Shown: positions 34,906 to 44,311, numbered from the stretch's first letter. The stretch is 57,568 nucleotides of DNA from CAZSDW01 sp964605705 (GCA_964605705.1 CAZSDW010000020.1:1-57568); one strand, 5' to 3'. Notes: generated from the sequence alone by a model not told the origin. A program made the numbers and translations.

Positions 34906-35790
34906 ATGGATACTTCAGCTGCAAAAACATGGCGTATCGTTGACCTTTTAAAATGGTCCAGGGCATATCTTGCCGGCAAAGGGGTGGAATCTGCCCAGAT
35001 CGAAGTCGAGTGGATGCTCCGGCATGTCCTGGATTGTTCACGAATCGATATTTACCTGAATCATGAACGTCCCTTGAGTGTCAACGAGTTGTCTGCATTT
35101 AAAAAATTGTTGCTTGCACGCAGTCAAGGTGTACCCATTCAGTACATTTTGGGCTATGCCGAATTCATGGATTACCGGTTTTTGGTCAATCCCGCTGTCC
35201 TTATTCCCCGTCCTGAAACTGAACCGCTCGTTGAGAAAACCATTTCTATTCTCAAAAAAATGGATAAAAAAAAACCGTCAGTACTGGATGTGGGAACCGG
35301 TTCCGGATGCATTGCCATCGCTCTTGCCGCGGCTTGTGAAAACTGTGCGGTTGTCGCGGTGGATATAAGCGCCGAGGCATTGTCCGTTGCCCGAATGAAT
35401 GCCGGGCAAAATGGAGTCGGTAATCAAATTCAGTTTGTGCAAAAAGACATCCTGAAAGAATCGCCCGGTGACTGCCAGTTTAATATTATTGTATCAAATC
35501 CTCCTTATGTCGCGGGTGAATACTGGGCGAATCTGACAAAGCTCGTCAGAGACAATGAACCGGAAATTGCGCTTCATCCGGGCGCTGATGGTTTGATATT
35601 TTATCGTCGTTTGAGTGAATTGGCGGGGCAAAATCTGACATCCGATGGTGTCCTGGTGGTTGAAATTGGTGGCACCTATCAGGAAAAAGAGGTCTGTCGG
35701 ATATTTACTGAAAATGGACTCAGAGTAACAGAAGTGATGAAAGATTATTCCGGACAGAGCCGGGGAATAATCGCGGAGCATGCCATATGA
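34906..35790 (+). CDS. prmC: Release factor glutamine methyltransferase
   Basis: Methylates the Gln of the GGQ motif in release factors. About 294 residues with the N-terminal helical domain (QIEVEWMLRHVL), the PIQYILGYAEFM substrate-binding block, IPRPETE, the SAM site VLDVGTGSGCIAIALA and the catalytic NPPYV. I begin at the ATG at 34906; an upstream TTG at 34867 adds an unconserved tail. The TGA overlaps the UbiA ATG by four bases (ATGA), so the two are coupled. Confidence 0.95.
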   Translation: MDTSAAKTWRIVDLLKWSRAYLAGKGVESAQIEVEWMLRHVLDCSRIDIYLNHERPLSVNELSAFKKLLLARSQGVPIQYILGYAEFMDYRFLVNPAVLIPRPETEPLVEKTISILKKMDKKKPSVLDVGTGSGCIAIALAAACENCAVVAVDISAEALSVARMNAGQNGVGNQIQFVQKDILKESPGDCQFNIIVSNPPYVAGEYWANLTKLVRDNEPEIALHPGADGLIFYRRLSELAGQNLTSDGVLVVEIGGTYQEKEVCRIFTENGLRVTEVMKDYSGQSRGIIAEHAI

Positions 35791-36626
35791 AAAAAGGATT
35801 GGCATATCTTCGGCTGATGCGACCGCTGAATCTGTTTCAAGGGGCTATCGCCCTGCTGGTTACCGGAACCCTGATGAAACCGTTCCCCAGCTGGGGGCTG
35901 CTTGGATTAGCCGTTGTAATTGTCTGGTCCTATACCGGTGCCGGAAATGCGTTGAACGATTATTATGATGCGGAAATCGATAAAATTAATCGCCCGAATC
36001 GTCCGATTCCACGAGGCTTGATCCCGCGGAACAATGCCCGAACATTCGCTGTTTTTCTGTTCGGACTGGGATCCTTGAGTGTGATACCGATACTGAAAAT
36101 TGATTTGCTGGTGATTATGGGGATTGCCATGTTGTTGCTGATTATGTACAGTGTCTATTTTAAGGTTCGTCCGTTTTGGGGAAATTTTGTGGTTAGTTTG
36201 ATATTGGGGATGGCATTTTTGTTTGCCGCCAGTATCTATGGCGATATTCGAAAAGGGATTCCGCCCTTTTTTCTGGCATTCGGATTTAATTTTATTCGTG
36301 AAATCGTGAAGGATATTCAGGACATGGAAGGCGATCGCACCCAGGGCGCCCGGACAATTCCCCTGAAATATGGCGTTACTGCGGCGCGGAATATAATTTT
36401 CTTTCTGACATTCCTTCTAATGATTGGTGCGTTGCTGCCTTTTTTCATGGATATTTACGGGAAGTATTATCTGCTGACGTTATTGGTTGCTGTTGAGCTG
36501 CCTTTGATTTATTTTATTTTTTCGCTGTTTCGCGATAGTTCGGCGATTAATTGTGGTCGGTTGTCGGGACTTTTGAAAGCGGATATTTTCTTCGGGCTGC
36601 TGGCAATTTTTCTGGGAAGGTTTTAG
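35787..36626 (+). CDS. UbiA-family prenyltransferase, (di)geranylgeranylglyceryl-phosphate synthase-like
   Basis: A polytopic membrane enzyme of 279 residues that transfers a prenyl chain. The first Asp-rich motif is NDYYDAEID (57-65) followed by NRPNRPIPRG; the second is DIQDMEGDRTQGARTIP. This second motif form is typical of the branch containing archaeal digeranylgeranylglyceryl-phosphate synthase and its Bacteroidetes/FCB relatives, rather than UbiA or MenA. Eight or nine membrane helices are apparent. Coupled to prmC upstream; the dnaE ATG follows its TAG immediately. The actual acceptor (glycerol phosphate, quinone or chlorophyll-type ring) is not determined. Confidence 0.8.
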   Translation: MKKGLAYLRLMRPLNLFQGAIALLVTGTLMKPFPSWGLLGLAVVIVWSYTGAGNALNDYYDAEIDKINRPNRPIPRGLIPRNNARTFAVFLFGLGSLSVIPILKIDLLVIMGIAMLLLIMYSVYFKVRPFWGNFVVSLILGMAFLFAASIYGDIRKGIPPFFLAFGFNFIREIVKDIQDMEGDRTQGARTIPLKYGVTAARNIIFFLTFLLMIGALLPFFMDIYGKYYLLTLLVAVELPLIYFIFSLFRDSSAINCGRLSGLLKADIFFGLLAIFLGRF

Positions 36627-39600
36627 ATGTCAACATTTATTCATTTACATAATCACTCGGACTACAGTTTATTGGATGGCGCGCAGACCATCGATGGATT
36701 ATTGACACGGGTTCAGGAACTGGGCATGCCGGCGGTGGCGTTGACCGAGCACGGTAATATGTTCAGTGCGGTACCATTTTATACAACTGCCAGGAAGTAT
36801 GGCATCAAACCGATTGTCGGTTGTGAAGTATATGTGGCAGCGAAAAACCGGTTTGATAAGACGCCTAAAAGCCAGGGCGGGCTGGGCTATCATCATCTGT
36901 TGCTGCTGGTGCAGGATATTCAAGGATATCGTAACCTTGTCAAATTGGTGAGCCGTGCCTACCTGGAAGGTTTTTATTACCGTCCGCGGGTCGATCTGGA
37001 ACTCTTGCGTAAATATAATGAGGGTTTGATCGCAACTACCGCCTGTATTCAGGGTAAAATTCAGCGACAGGCGCTGAAAGGTGATTATGATAAAGCGAAA
37101 GCATCGCTGCTGGAGCTCGCAGAGATATTTGAAGATCGATTTTATCTGGAAGTGCAGAACCATTTTCTAAAAGAAGAGGAACGCTGGTATTCAATTTCCA
37201 GAAAACTGGCAATGGAAACCGGATTGCCGCGCGTGGCGACCAATGATGCCCATTATGCTCAGGCGGAGCACTGGGAAGCCCACGATGCCCATTTTTGTCT
37301 GGGAATCGGAAAAGAACTCAGCGATCCCGATCGCTTACGATATGAACCGCCCGAGTACTGGCTGAAGTCCTATGAAGAAATGTGTGCCCTGTTCCCTGAT
37401 GACAACGAAGTGATTGAAAATACAGTAAAAATTGCTGATCAGTGTAATCTGAAACTGGTCGTAGGTAAAACCTTTTTGCCAAACTTCCCGATTCCTGAAG
37501 AAGAGGGTCAAAAGACAGCCGATGAGTATTTAACGGAGCTGGTCTATAGAGGGCTGAAAAAGCGTTACCCTGACCTGACGGCTGAAATCCGTGAGCGTGC
37601 GGATTATGAGTTGGGCGTTATTGCAAACATGGGTTTTGCCGGTTATTTCTTAATCGTCCAGGACTTTGTGCATTTTGCCAAGGAGAGTGATATTCCGGTT
37701 GGACCGGGGCGCGGTTCAGCCGCGGGGAGTATTGTCGCTTATGCGCTTGAGATTACCGACATCGATCCATTGAAATACAAACTGATTTTCGAGCGGTTTT
37801 TGAATCCCGATCGAATATCGATGCCGGACATCGACATCGATTTTTGTGATGAAAAGCGCAGCCGGGTTATTGATTATATCAAGGAGAAATATGGTGAGAA
37901 AAGCGTCACCCAGATTATCACATTTGGAAAAATGAAAGCCCGGGGCGTGATCCGCGATGTGGGACGGGTGATGGGAATGCCGTTACCGGAAGTGGACCGG
38001 ATTGCGAAGCTGGTGCCCGAAGGACCCAATGTGAGATTGATCGAGTCGCTGGAGCAGAACCGGGAATTGAAAGAAGCTGCGGAGCTGGACGACGAACATC
38101 GAAAACTTTTTAATATTTCCCTGATCCTCGAAGGAATGAACCGACACTCCTCCACCCATGCGGCGGGAGTGGTGATTGCCCCCGGGGATTTGACCGATTA
38201 TGTGCCATTGTATCAATCGACGAATGGCGATGTGACGACGCAATATGCGATGAAAAGTATTGATATGATCGGTCTGCTGAAAGTGGATTTCCTGGGACTG
38301 CGTAACCTTACCGTAATTGATAACACCCTGTCTTCATTGCGGGCGAAGGGGATTGATCTGAATCTGGAAGAATTGCCGGAATCCGATAAAAAAACCCTGG
38401 CGCTGTTTGGCGAAGGGCGAACGATCGGCATTTTTCAGTTTGAATCTGCCGGAATGCGGGATTACCTGAAGAAACTGAAGCCCTCCGGTATTGAAGACCT
38501 GATCGCAATGAACGCGCTCTATCGTCCCGGTCCGATGAACATGATCGATGATTTTATTGCCCGTAAACAGGGACGTGCAAAAATCACCTATCTGCATCCC
38601 GAACTGGAGCCGATTCTCAAGGATACTTACGGTATTATTGTTTATCAGGAACAGGTGATGCAGATCGTCAGTGTCATTGGTGGATTTTCACTGGCAAAAG
38701 CCGACCTGATGCGCCGAGCAATGGGGAAAAAGCAAAAAGCCACCATGAGTGAATTGAAGAAGGAATTCATCGAAGGCGCTTTGACTAAGGGTATCTCCAA
38801 GAATCAGGCAGAAGAGATTTATGCATTAATTGAAAAATTTGCCAGTTATGGTTTCAATAAAAGTCACTCCGCTGCTTATGCGGTGCTGGCGTACCGGGTC
38901 GGTTATCTGAAAGCCCATTACCCGGCTGAGTTTATGGCGGCGAACCTGACCAGTGAAATGAATAATACAAACCGGGTGGTTATTTTATCCAATGAAGTCC
39001 GCAGCATGAATTCCGATATTCTTCCTCCGAGTATCAATTATAGCGAGGTGAATTTTACTCCTGAAAACGGTGGTATTCGCTACGGCTTGAATGCGATCAA
39101 GAATGTGGGTGGCAAAGCCGCGGAATGTGTCGTCGAGGCACGGAATTCCGAGGGACCTTCAAAAACCTTTTTCCAGTTTGTCTCAAAACTGGATCTGAAA
39201 TGTGTGAACCGTAAAGCGCTGGAAAGTCTGGTAATCTCCGGTGCGACGGATGAATTGGAAGGCAACCGGGCTCAGCAATTTGCCGCCATAGATGCCGCAA
39301 TCCAATATGCTCATGGTTACCAGAAGGAAAAAAATGCCAGCCAGGTCAGTTTGTTTGACATGGTGCCCAATGGTTCTGAATCGGTATTGCCGGAACCCAA
39401 GCTGCCCGAAATTGACAGATGGAGTGACAGTGAACGCTGGACCAGGGAGAAAGAGGTACTGGGAATGTACCTGACCGGTCACCCGCTTTTGCAGTATAAG
39501 ACCGAAATCGAATCATTTTCCAATTATGATTTTACCGAAGCTCTTGAGAATCTTGATAAAGCAGAGATAAATCTGGGTGGCTTGATCGCCAGTATTCGTA

Positions 39601-40055
39601 AATTGTATGATCGAAAAAACCGACAGATGGCGTTTGTACGACTGGAAAGCCTCAATGGCACCATAGAGGTTTTGATTTTTTCAGCTGTTTTTGAAAAGTA
39701 CCGGGAGTTGATTAAGCTGGATAAACCGGTGTTTATTCGGGGTAAAGTGAGTTGCCGGGGCGGCGATGACGGTAAAATTCTTGCCGATGAAATCTGCCCA
39801 CTCGAAGGATATATGGACAAGAATTCAAAAAAGGTTCACGTGCGACTCTCGGGAACCAATATAGATGATCGACAGCTGCACAAGCTGAAAGAACTTGCAG
39901 ATCAAAACAGTGGAGACTGTCACCTGATTTTACATCTGATTGATTTGAAAGGTAATAAGAAAATCGTGCGCAGCAAACTTAAAGTCAGTCCAAGGAAAAA
40001 ATTCATCTCAACCTTGTTGAAACAATTGGGCGAAGACAATGTCTGGGTGGAATAA
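36627..40055 (+). CDS. dnaE: DNA polymerase III subunit alpha
   Basis: Replicative polymerase, 1142 residues. In order: PHP domain with the metal-type LHNHSDYSLLDG (H8, H10), the polymerase palm with GPGRGSAAGS and the catalytic Asp motif PDIDIDFCDEKR, the TVIDNTL/fingers region with ALYRPGPMNMI and GIIVYQEQVMQ, the helix-hairpin-helix and the C-terminal OB domain (INLGGLIASIRKLYDRKNRQMAF). Length and motif set match DnaE1. The start follows the UbiA stop directly; the stop overlaps dtd by one base. Confidence 0.97.
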   Translation: MSTFIHLHNHSDYSLLDGAQTIDGLLTRVQELGMPAVALTEHGNMFSAVPFYTTARKYGIKPIVGCEVYVAAKNRFDKTPKSQGGLGYHHLLLLVQDIQGYRNLVKLVSRAYLEGFYYRPRVDLELLRKYNEGLIATTACIQGKIQRQALKGDYDKAKASLLELAEIFEDRFYLEVQNHFLKEEERWYSISRKLAMETGLPRVATNDAHYAQAEHWEAHDAHFCLGIGKELSDPDRLRYEPPEYWLKSYEEMCALFPDDNEVIENTVKIADQCNLKLVVGKTFLPNFPIPEEEGQKTADEYLTELVYRGLKKRYPDLTAEIRERADYELGVIANMGFAGYFLIVQDFVHFAKESDIPVGPGRGSAAGSIVAYALEITDIDPLKYKLIFERFLNPDRISMPDIDIDFCDEKRSRVIDYIKEKYGEKSVTQIITFGKMKARGVIRDVGRVMGMPLPEVDRIAKLVPEGPNVRLIESLEQNRELKEAAELDDEHRKLFNISLILEGMNRHSSTHAAGVVIAPGDLTDYVPLYQSTNGDVTTQYAMKSIDMIGLLKVDFLGLRNLTVIDNTLSSLRAKGIDLNLEELPESDKKTLALFGEGRTIGIFQFESAGMRDYLKKLKPSGIEDLIAMNALYRPGPMNMIDDFIARKQGRAKITYLHPELEPILKDTYGIIVYQEQVMQIVSVIGGFSLAKADLMRRAMGKKQKATMSELKKEFIEGALTKGISKNQAEEIYALIEKFASYGFNKSHSAAYAVLAYRVGYLKAHYPAEFMAANLTSEMNNTNRVVILSNEVRSMNSDILPPSINYSEVNFTPENGGIRYGLNAIKNVGGKAAECVVEARNSEGPSKTFFQFVSKLDLKCVNRKALESLVISGATDELEGNRAQQFAAIDAAIQYAHGYQKEKNASQVSLFDMVPNGSESVLPEPKLPEIDRWSDSERWTREKEVLGMYLTGHPLLQYKTEIESFSNYDFTEALENLDKAEINLGGLIASIRKLYDRKNRQMAFVRLESLNGTIEVLIFSAVFEKYRELIKLDKPVFIRGKVSCRGGDDGKILADEICPLEGYMDKNSKKVHVRLSGTNIDDRQLHKLKELADQNSGDCHLILHLIDLKGNKKIVRSKLKVSPRKKFISTLLKQLGEDNVWVE

Positions 40056-40501
40056 TGATCGCGGTTATTCAAAGATGTAAACGAGCTGCGGTTACAGTGA
40101 ACGGTGGAACCGTGGGTGCCATTGAAAATGGTCTGGTGGTTCTGCTGGGAGTTTTTAAGGATGATGAAACCACTGATGCCGACTTTTTAGTGTCCAAAAT
40201 TGCCGGTCTGCGAATATTTGGTGATGCTGCCGGGAAAATGAACCTTTCAATCAAAGATGTAAAAGGCAGTCTGCTGATTATCTCCCAGTTTACCCTGTGT
40301 GGTGACTGGCGCAAGGGGCGCCGTCCGAGTTTTATTCGCGCCGCAGCACCGGAAAAAGGGGCAGCGCTTTATCAGTATTTTATTAATAGTGTAAAAGAAG
40401 AAAATATCCCGGTCGCTACGGGAATTTTCGGAGCAATGATGGATGTCAGCCTCGTCAATGACGGTCCGGTGACATTTGTGCTCGATAGTAAATTAAAATA
40501 A
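40055..40501 (+). CDS. dtd: D-aminoacyl-tRNA deacylase
   Basis: Hydrolyses D-amino acids mischarged on tRNA. 148 residues with the family start MIAVIQRCKRAAVTV, the catalytic block SQFTLCGDWRKGRRPSF and the C-terminal GxFGAMMDVSLVNDGPVTF. Note Ala in GAMMDV, where the Gly-cisPro-type family usually reads GxMxV; this is within family range. The ATG overlaps the dnaE stop by one base (TAATG). Confidence 0.95.
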   Translation: MIAVIQRCKRAAVTVNGGTVGAIENGLVVLLGVFKDDETTDADFLVSKIAGLRIFGDAAGKMNLSIKDVKGSLLIISQFTLCGDWRKGRRPSFIRAAAPEKGAALYQYFINSVKEENIPVATGIFGAMMDVSLVNDGPVTFVLDSKLK

Positions 40502-40509
40502 CCAGAGCG

Positions 40510-41223
40510 ATGACGTCAAAGGACAAATCCTATTACAAGATGCCGATAACGGATTGGCCGGAATCGGAACGCCCCCGTGAAAAACTGATGCAATACGGAC
40601 CGATGAAGCTGAGTGAAGTTGAACTGCTGGCGATCCTTATTCGATCCGGGGCTGGCGGCAATTCTGCTATTGATGTTGCCCGTGAATTATTGGGAAAAAC
40701 CGGTGGCTTAAATCGATTGGCACAACTGGATTATAATGATATCCTGCAGATGAAAATCAAAGGACTTGGTCCAACCAAAGCAATCACAGTTGCCGCGGCA
40801 TTACAATTGGCGCGAAGACTGCAGATTGAGGAATCCCGATCTCCGGACAAAGTATTGCGGACATCAGAAGAAGTTGCCGGTATCTATATACCTAAACTCC
40901 GTGATTTGATGAAAGAGGTTTTTATCGTACTCCTGCTGGCGAGCAATAATCGGTTGATCAAAGAGGTGATCATTTCGGAGGGTATTCTCAATGCCTCGGT
41001 TGTCACGCCCCGGGAAGTGTTTCGGGAAGCGGTGCTGGGTATGGCAGCTGCCGTGATCCTGATCCACAATCATCCCAGCGGTAATCCGGAGCCCAGCTGG
41101 GAGGACACTCAGTTGACCAGGCAGATGGTGGAAAGTGGAAAAACCATGAACATTCCGGTACTGGACCACATCATCATTGCCGGAAGTCGATATACCAGCT
41201 TCGCTGATCGGGGGCTGCTGTAA
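40510..41223 (+). CDS. radC: RadC/UPF0758 JAMM-domain protein
   Basis: 237 residues. The N-terminal helix-hairpin-helix region (IKGLGPTKAITVAAALQLARR) precedes a JAB/MPN domain with the intact metal motif HNHPSGNPEPSWED. Although named for DNA repair, the radC role is disputed; the domain is a putative metalloprotease. It follows dtd by eight bases, and a small terminator-like hairpin overlaps its stop codon. Confidence 0.93.
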   Translation: MTSKDKSYYKMPITDWPESERPREKLMQYGPMKLSEVELLAILIRSGAGGNSAIDVARELLGKTGGLNRLAQLDYNDILQMKIKGLGPTKAITVAAALQLARRLQIEESRSPDKVLRTSEEVAGIYIPKLRDLMKEVFIVLLLASNNRLIKEVIISEGILNASVVTPREVFREAVLGMAAAVILIHNHPSGNPEPSWEDTQLTRQMVESGKTMNIPVLDHIIIAGSRYTSFADRGLL

Positions 41224-41245
41224 TCCCATAAAACGGATTATTTTT
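41221..41245 (+). terminator. Short hairpin with T-run after radC
   Basis: TAATCC (41221-41226, including the stop codon) pairs with GGATTA (41235-41240) around an eight-base loop and is followed by five T residues. A short stem, so only a weak terminator. Confidence 0.4.
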
Positions 41246-41307
41246 ATTGATTTATCGTCAATTGGTTATAAATTCTTGAGATATTTAATTGTTTGAAGGA
41301 GTATTTT

Positions 41308-42777
41308 ATGGATTTACAGGATAGATCCGAATTAGAGCCGTATATCGAATCCCATGTCGGAAGTAAGTTGGTTCCGATACTTGCGGAAATTAACCTGCAA
41401 AATGACATGGTGGACGACACGGTTAATCTTAGCCAGAAAATGATCACCGAAAATCCTAAATTGCCCTATGGTTATTACCTATTGGCTTTGGCGGAAATTA
41501 AATCCGATGAAATCGCTAATGCTATCGAACATTTGAAACAAACCATCGCTCTGGATAACGGGTTTCTGGATGCCTATCAGCTGCTGGTGGAAATAGCCAA
41601 AGATCAGCTGAGTCCCGGGGCATTAAAAGCCTGTTATAAGAAAATAACCGAGTTAAATCCGCTTGATGAGAATGCCAGGGCTGAAGCTGACCGCATTTCC
41701 GCTGAAACTGACCGGCAGGCGCTGCAGGATATTACTCTGCCGGAGATCCAGACCAGAAAGGTCATAACCCGCCGGGAACCCAAAGTGCAACCAGCGTCGG
41801 AACCTCAACCTGAATCCCAACCGGAAATAGCCGAAGATATCGCTGCTTCAATCGTGCCGGAACCGGAAATGCCAGAACCGCAATCCGAACTGAACGAAGA
41901 AGAAGCACATTTGGGTCCTATGATATTGGAGGAAGATGAGGAGCTGGAACCACAATTGGAACTTGAGTCAGAAACAGAACCATTAGAAGAAATATCTGTG
42001 GAAACTGACCAGGATACTGAACCCGAGCCGGAACCGGTATTTGAGGCACAAGTTCCGGATCTGACTGCCCCGGAACCTGAACCTGAGCCCGAAGTCGCGG
42101 TTAATAAATCTATGCCACCGATGCCAACCCCTCCGCCGCCTTCGGTTACTGAAACTCCTGCAGAACCGGCAAAACCCGTCTCCGCTGCGCCACCGCCAGC
42201 CGGAAATACGGCATCAGCATTGAGTGATATGTTTGCAAAATTAAGGAATAAACCGCTCGAAGAGGTTCAGAAGGAGAATTGGTCATTGCCGGTTGTTGAG
42301 GCACCGGTGCCGGAGAAAAATCCTAAAGAATTGGCTGAAAAACCTAATATAAAGTTCACGGTTCCCCTCCGTGAGAAAATCGATCCAAAGGAAAAGCTAG
42401 AGTCAATCCACAAAGAGATTGGCTTAAAACCAATGTCCGGTGGCAGCCAGCCGGATGAAAAAAAAAATGAATCCGCTGCCGCCGGAATAGTTGCTGAAAC
42501 AGAACCGGCTGCAAAAATATCCCCGATAAGTGCTGCGTTGAAAGAGGCACCTGAGAATGAAGCCGAAGCCAATTCCATGGACTCTTCCGCCAAAAAGATT
42601 GAGCTGAAAATACCGGTGCCGACCTTTACCCTGGTAGAGGTTTTTAAAAAGCAGAAGCTTTACGATGAAGCCCTTCAGCTTCTCGATGTGCTGGAGCGAA
42701 AGTCCAAGAATCTGGACCGGATTGAAAGCGAGAGAAAAGAATTATTGCGCCTGAAGATGGAAGAAGACGAGTCGTAA
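41308..42777 (+). CDS. TPR protein with long acidic Pro/Glu-rich linker
   Basis: About 489 residues. The N terminus (about 1-130) forms TPR-like helical pairs (YYLLALAEIKSDEIANAIEHLKQ and similar). A low-complexity linker at about 150-400 is rich in Pro and Glu, with runs such as EPEPEP and PTPPPP, and mixes into a less extreme region. A C-terminal TPR-like pair (LVEVFKKQKLYDEALQLLDVLERK) closes the protein. No signal peptide or membrane helix is evident, so it is probably cytosolic. The layout, not the sequence, resembles the cytosolic part of FimV. GAAGGAG supports the ATG at 41308. Function unknown; likely a flexible scaffold. Confidence 0.75.
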   Translation: MDLQDRSELEPYIESHVGSKLVPILAEINLQNDMVDDTVNLSQKMITENPKLPYGYYLLALAEIKSDEIANAIEHLKQTIALDNGFLDAYQLLVEIAKDQLSPGALKACYKKITELNPLDENARAEADRISAETDRQALQDITLPEIQTRKVITRREPKVQPASEPQPESQPEIAEDIAASIVPEPEMPEPQSELNEEEAHLGPMILEEDEELEPQLELESETEPLEEISVETDQDTEPEPEPVFEAQVPDLTAPEPEPEPEVAVNKSMPPMPTPPPPSVTETPAEPAKPVSAAPPPAGNTASALSDMFAKLRNKPLEEVQKENWSLPVVEAPVPEKNPKELAEKPNIKFTVPLREKIDPKEKLESIHKEIGLKPMSGGSQPDEKKNESAAAGIVAETEPAAKISPISAALKEAPENEAEANSMDSSAKKIELKIPVPTFTLVEVFKKQKLYDEALQLLDVLERKSKNLDRIESERKELLRLKMEEDES

Positions 42778-42787
42778 ATATCGCGGA

Positions 42788-43210
42788 TTATTCTTCACCC
42801 GGATTGTATTGAATATCATAGCTGATATCCACGGCTTCATTGAGCATGGCTGTGACTGAGCAGTATTTCTCCTGAGATAATTTCACTGCCTTTTCAATAT
42901 TCGCTTTATTCAGGTTTTTCCCCCTAAAAGAGAACGTGAGATGGATTTTTGTAAATATTTTCGGGTGCTCATCACAGCGTTCGGCATTGATATAAACATT
43001 GAATTCATCGGCGGGTGTCCGCATTTTATTGATTAATGACTCAACGTCCAGAGCCGTACAACCGCCCAGCGCCATTAGGACCATTTCCATGGGTCGGGAT
43101 GCCGCATCGCTGCCGCCGAACTGTTTCACCGAATCGATTACCACCCAGTGATTGGAATCTCCTTTGGCGATAAATGTGGATCCTTTTGCGCGGTGTAGAT
43201 TAACCTGCAT
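42788..43210 (-). CDS. OsmC/Ohr-family thiol peroxidase-like protein
   Basis: 140 residues. The two redox Cys of the family are present: C51 in ALGGCTALDV and C117 in KYCSVT. OsmC and Ohr proteins reduce organic hydroperoxides with these thiols, using lipoyl or dithiol donors. It is the last gene of a minus-strand unit beginning with a protein disulfide oxidoreductase and an ECF sigma factor, only two bases after the DUF1858 gene. That context fits a role in thiol or peroxide stress. The convergent TPR gene ends ten bases away. Confidence 0.88.
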   Translation of the reverse strand: MQVNLHRAKGSTFIAKGDSNHWVVIDSVKQFGGSDAASRPMEMVLMALGGCTALDVESLINKMRTPADEFNVYINAERCDEHPKIFTKIHLTFSFRGKNLNKANIEKAVKLSQEKYCSVTAMLNEAVDISYDIQYNPGEE

Positions 43211-43212
43211 GA

Positions 43213-43419
43213 CTATTCTTTACCTTTCGAAATAATACGGTTCATTTCATCAATAATTTTATCGATAGCATTGATATTTTTTGATTTTGCCAGTTCGCCC
43301 AGGGTGCCCCAAACCGGTTCGCCGCAAGCGATGCAGACAATTCCATGTTCTTTTAACGGGCGGATTAATTCTGGGTAATCGTTGACGATATCTTCTATAT
43401 CAGAATCGATGGAAATCAT
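43213..43419 (-). CDS. DUF1858 domain protein
   Basis: 68 residues, essentially a single DUF1858 domain (SDIEDIVNDYPELIRPLKEHG), with a CxxC at C29/C32 in IVCIACGEPVWGTLGELA. The domain is known as a hybrid-cluster-protein-associated disulfide domain and is often found with redox proteins. It lies between the anti-sigma factor and OsmC genes, eleven and two bases away respectively, so it is co-transcribed with them. Function not established. Confidence 0.85.
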   Translation of the reverse strand: MISIDSDIEDIVNDYPELIRPLKEHGIVCIACGEPVWGTLGELAKSKNINAIDKIIDEMNRIISKGKE

Positions 43420-43430
43420 TTTGAGTGTGA

Positions 43431-43691
43431 TTAATTGCCGGATTCTGTTCCGGAGTTGCTAATGTTATCCAGGTTTAATGAGATCAACAATTTGGTACAA
43501 ACATCATCGGGAATATCATCACAGTTATCCGCGACTTTATATAGATTGACAGTTTTTTTGAGATTGTCAACATATACTTCACAACCGGGACATTTTGCCA
43601 TATGTTCTTTGATCTGTTGGCATGGCTCAGAATTAAGATCACATCCGAGGTATTCACAAATCTTTTTGTACAGTTCTGAACTGTTTTTCAT
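43431..43691 (-). CDS. Cys-rich soluble anti-sigma factor (ZAS type)
   Basis: 86 residues with no membrane helix. The zinc-binding anti-sigma signature HxxxCxxC is at H30, C34 and C37, with C24 upstream as a further candidate ligand; in all there are seven Cys (12, 17, 24, 34, 37, 57, 65). Small soluble ZAS proteins such as RsrA hold their sigma factor until thiols are oxidised. The ATG overlaps the sigma gene stop by four bases (ATGA), the usual arrangement for a sigma and its cognate anti-sigma. The redox-sensing role is inferred from Cys content and neighbours. Confidence 0.82.
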   Translation of the reverse strand: MKNSSELYKKICEYLGCDLNSEPCQQIKEHMAKCPGCEVYVDNLKKTVNLYKVADNCDDIPDDVCTKLLISLNLDNISNSGTESGN

Positions 43692-44311
43692 ATCAAACCT
43701 TCTTCGGTCATTACCTTTTCGAGTTCTTCCTTCAAAAAGTTACGGGCACGCATGAGACGAATTTTTGTATTTGATGGTGTGATTTGCAGGATTTTACTGG
43801 TGTCCTCGGTGGACAGCTCATGAAGGTCACGAAGAATGAATACCGTCCGATATATATCCGGTAGTTTCTCGATGAGTTTATCCAGTTTTTTTCGAAACTG
43901 TTTTTGGCTAACCTGGCTGTAGTCAAAATCGGGCCATTCGGCGGTTTGTGTTGAACTGATGTACTCGATATCGGGATCATCGATTGAAACGTGATCATAT
44001 TTGCGGGGCTTGGATTTCAGTTTCCGCAAGCCAATGTTAACTGCAATGCGATAAAGCCAGGTATAGAAGGAAGAATTGCCTTTGAACTGGTGTACTTTTT
44101 TCACCATAATTAGAAAGGTCTCCTGCAGAATATCCTCGGCATCCTGTTCATTGCCGGTCAATCGCAATCCCAGATGATAGATGCGGTTACGATACTCGAT
44201 GACTAAGCGGGATAATGCCTGCCGATCGCCTTTTTGGGCGAGTGAAACCAGTTCATTTTCATCGAATTGAGGTGTTGTATCCAAAGTGCTGTAATTTAGC
44301 ACATCGATCAT
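43688..44311 (-). CDS. ECF-type RNA polymerase sigma factor
   Basis: 207 residues, two-domain sigma-70. Region 2 reads IEYRNRIYHLGLRLTGNEQDAEDILQETF with SSFYTWLYRIAVN, and region 4 reads LPDIYRTVFILRDLHELSTEDTSKIL followed by a recognition helix. This is the extracytoplasmic-function group. Directly coupled with a ZAS anti-sigma factor, and preceded by a protein disulfide oxidoreductase gene 47 bases upstream. It probably directs a thiol- or peroxide-stress regulon that includes its own operon. The upstream ribosome binding site is weak (GGA). Confidence 0.92.
   Translation of the reverse strand: MIDVLNYSTLDTTPQFDENELVSLAQKGDRQALSRLVIEYRNRIYHLGLRLTGNEQDAEDILQETFLIMVKKVHQFKGNSSFYTWLYRIAVNIGLRKLKSKPRKYDHVSIDDPDIEYISSTQTAEWPDFDYSQVSQKQFRKKLDKLIEKLPDIYRTVFILRDLHELSTEDTSKILQITPSNTKIRLMRARNFLKEELEKVMTEEGLI

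Noticed and set aside
42001..42200. Repetitive GAACC/GAGCC-rich DNA that might be a tandem repeat or CRISPR-like array
   Set aside because: It encodes the Glu/Pro-rich linker of the TPR protein; units are irregular and there are no spacers.
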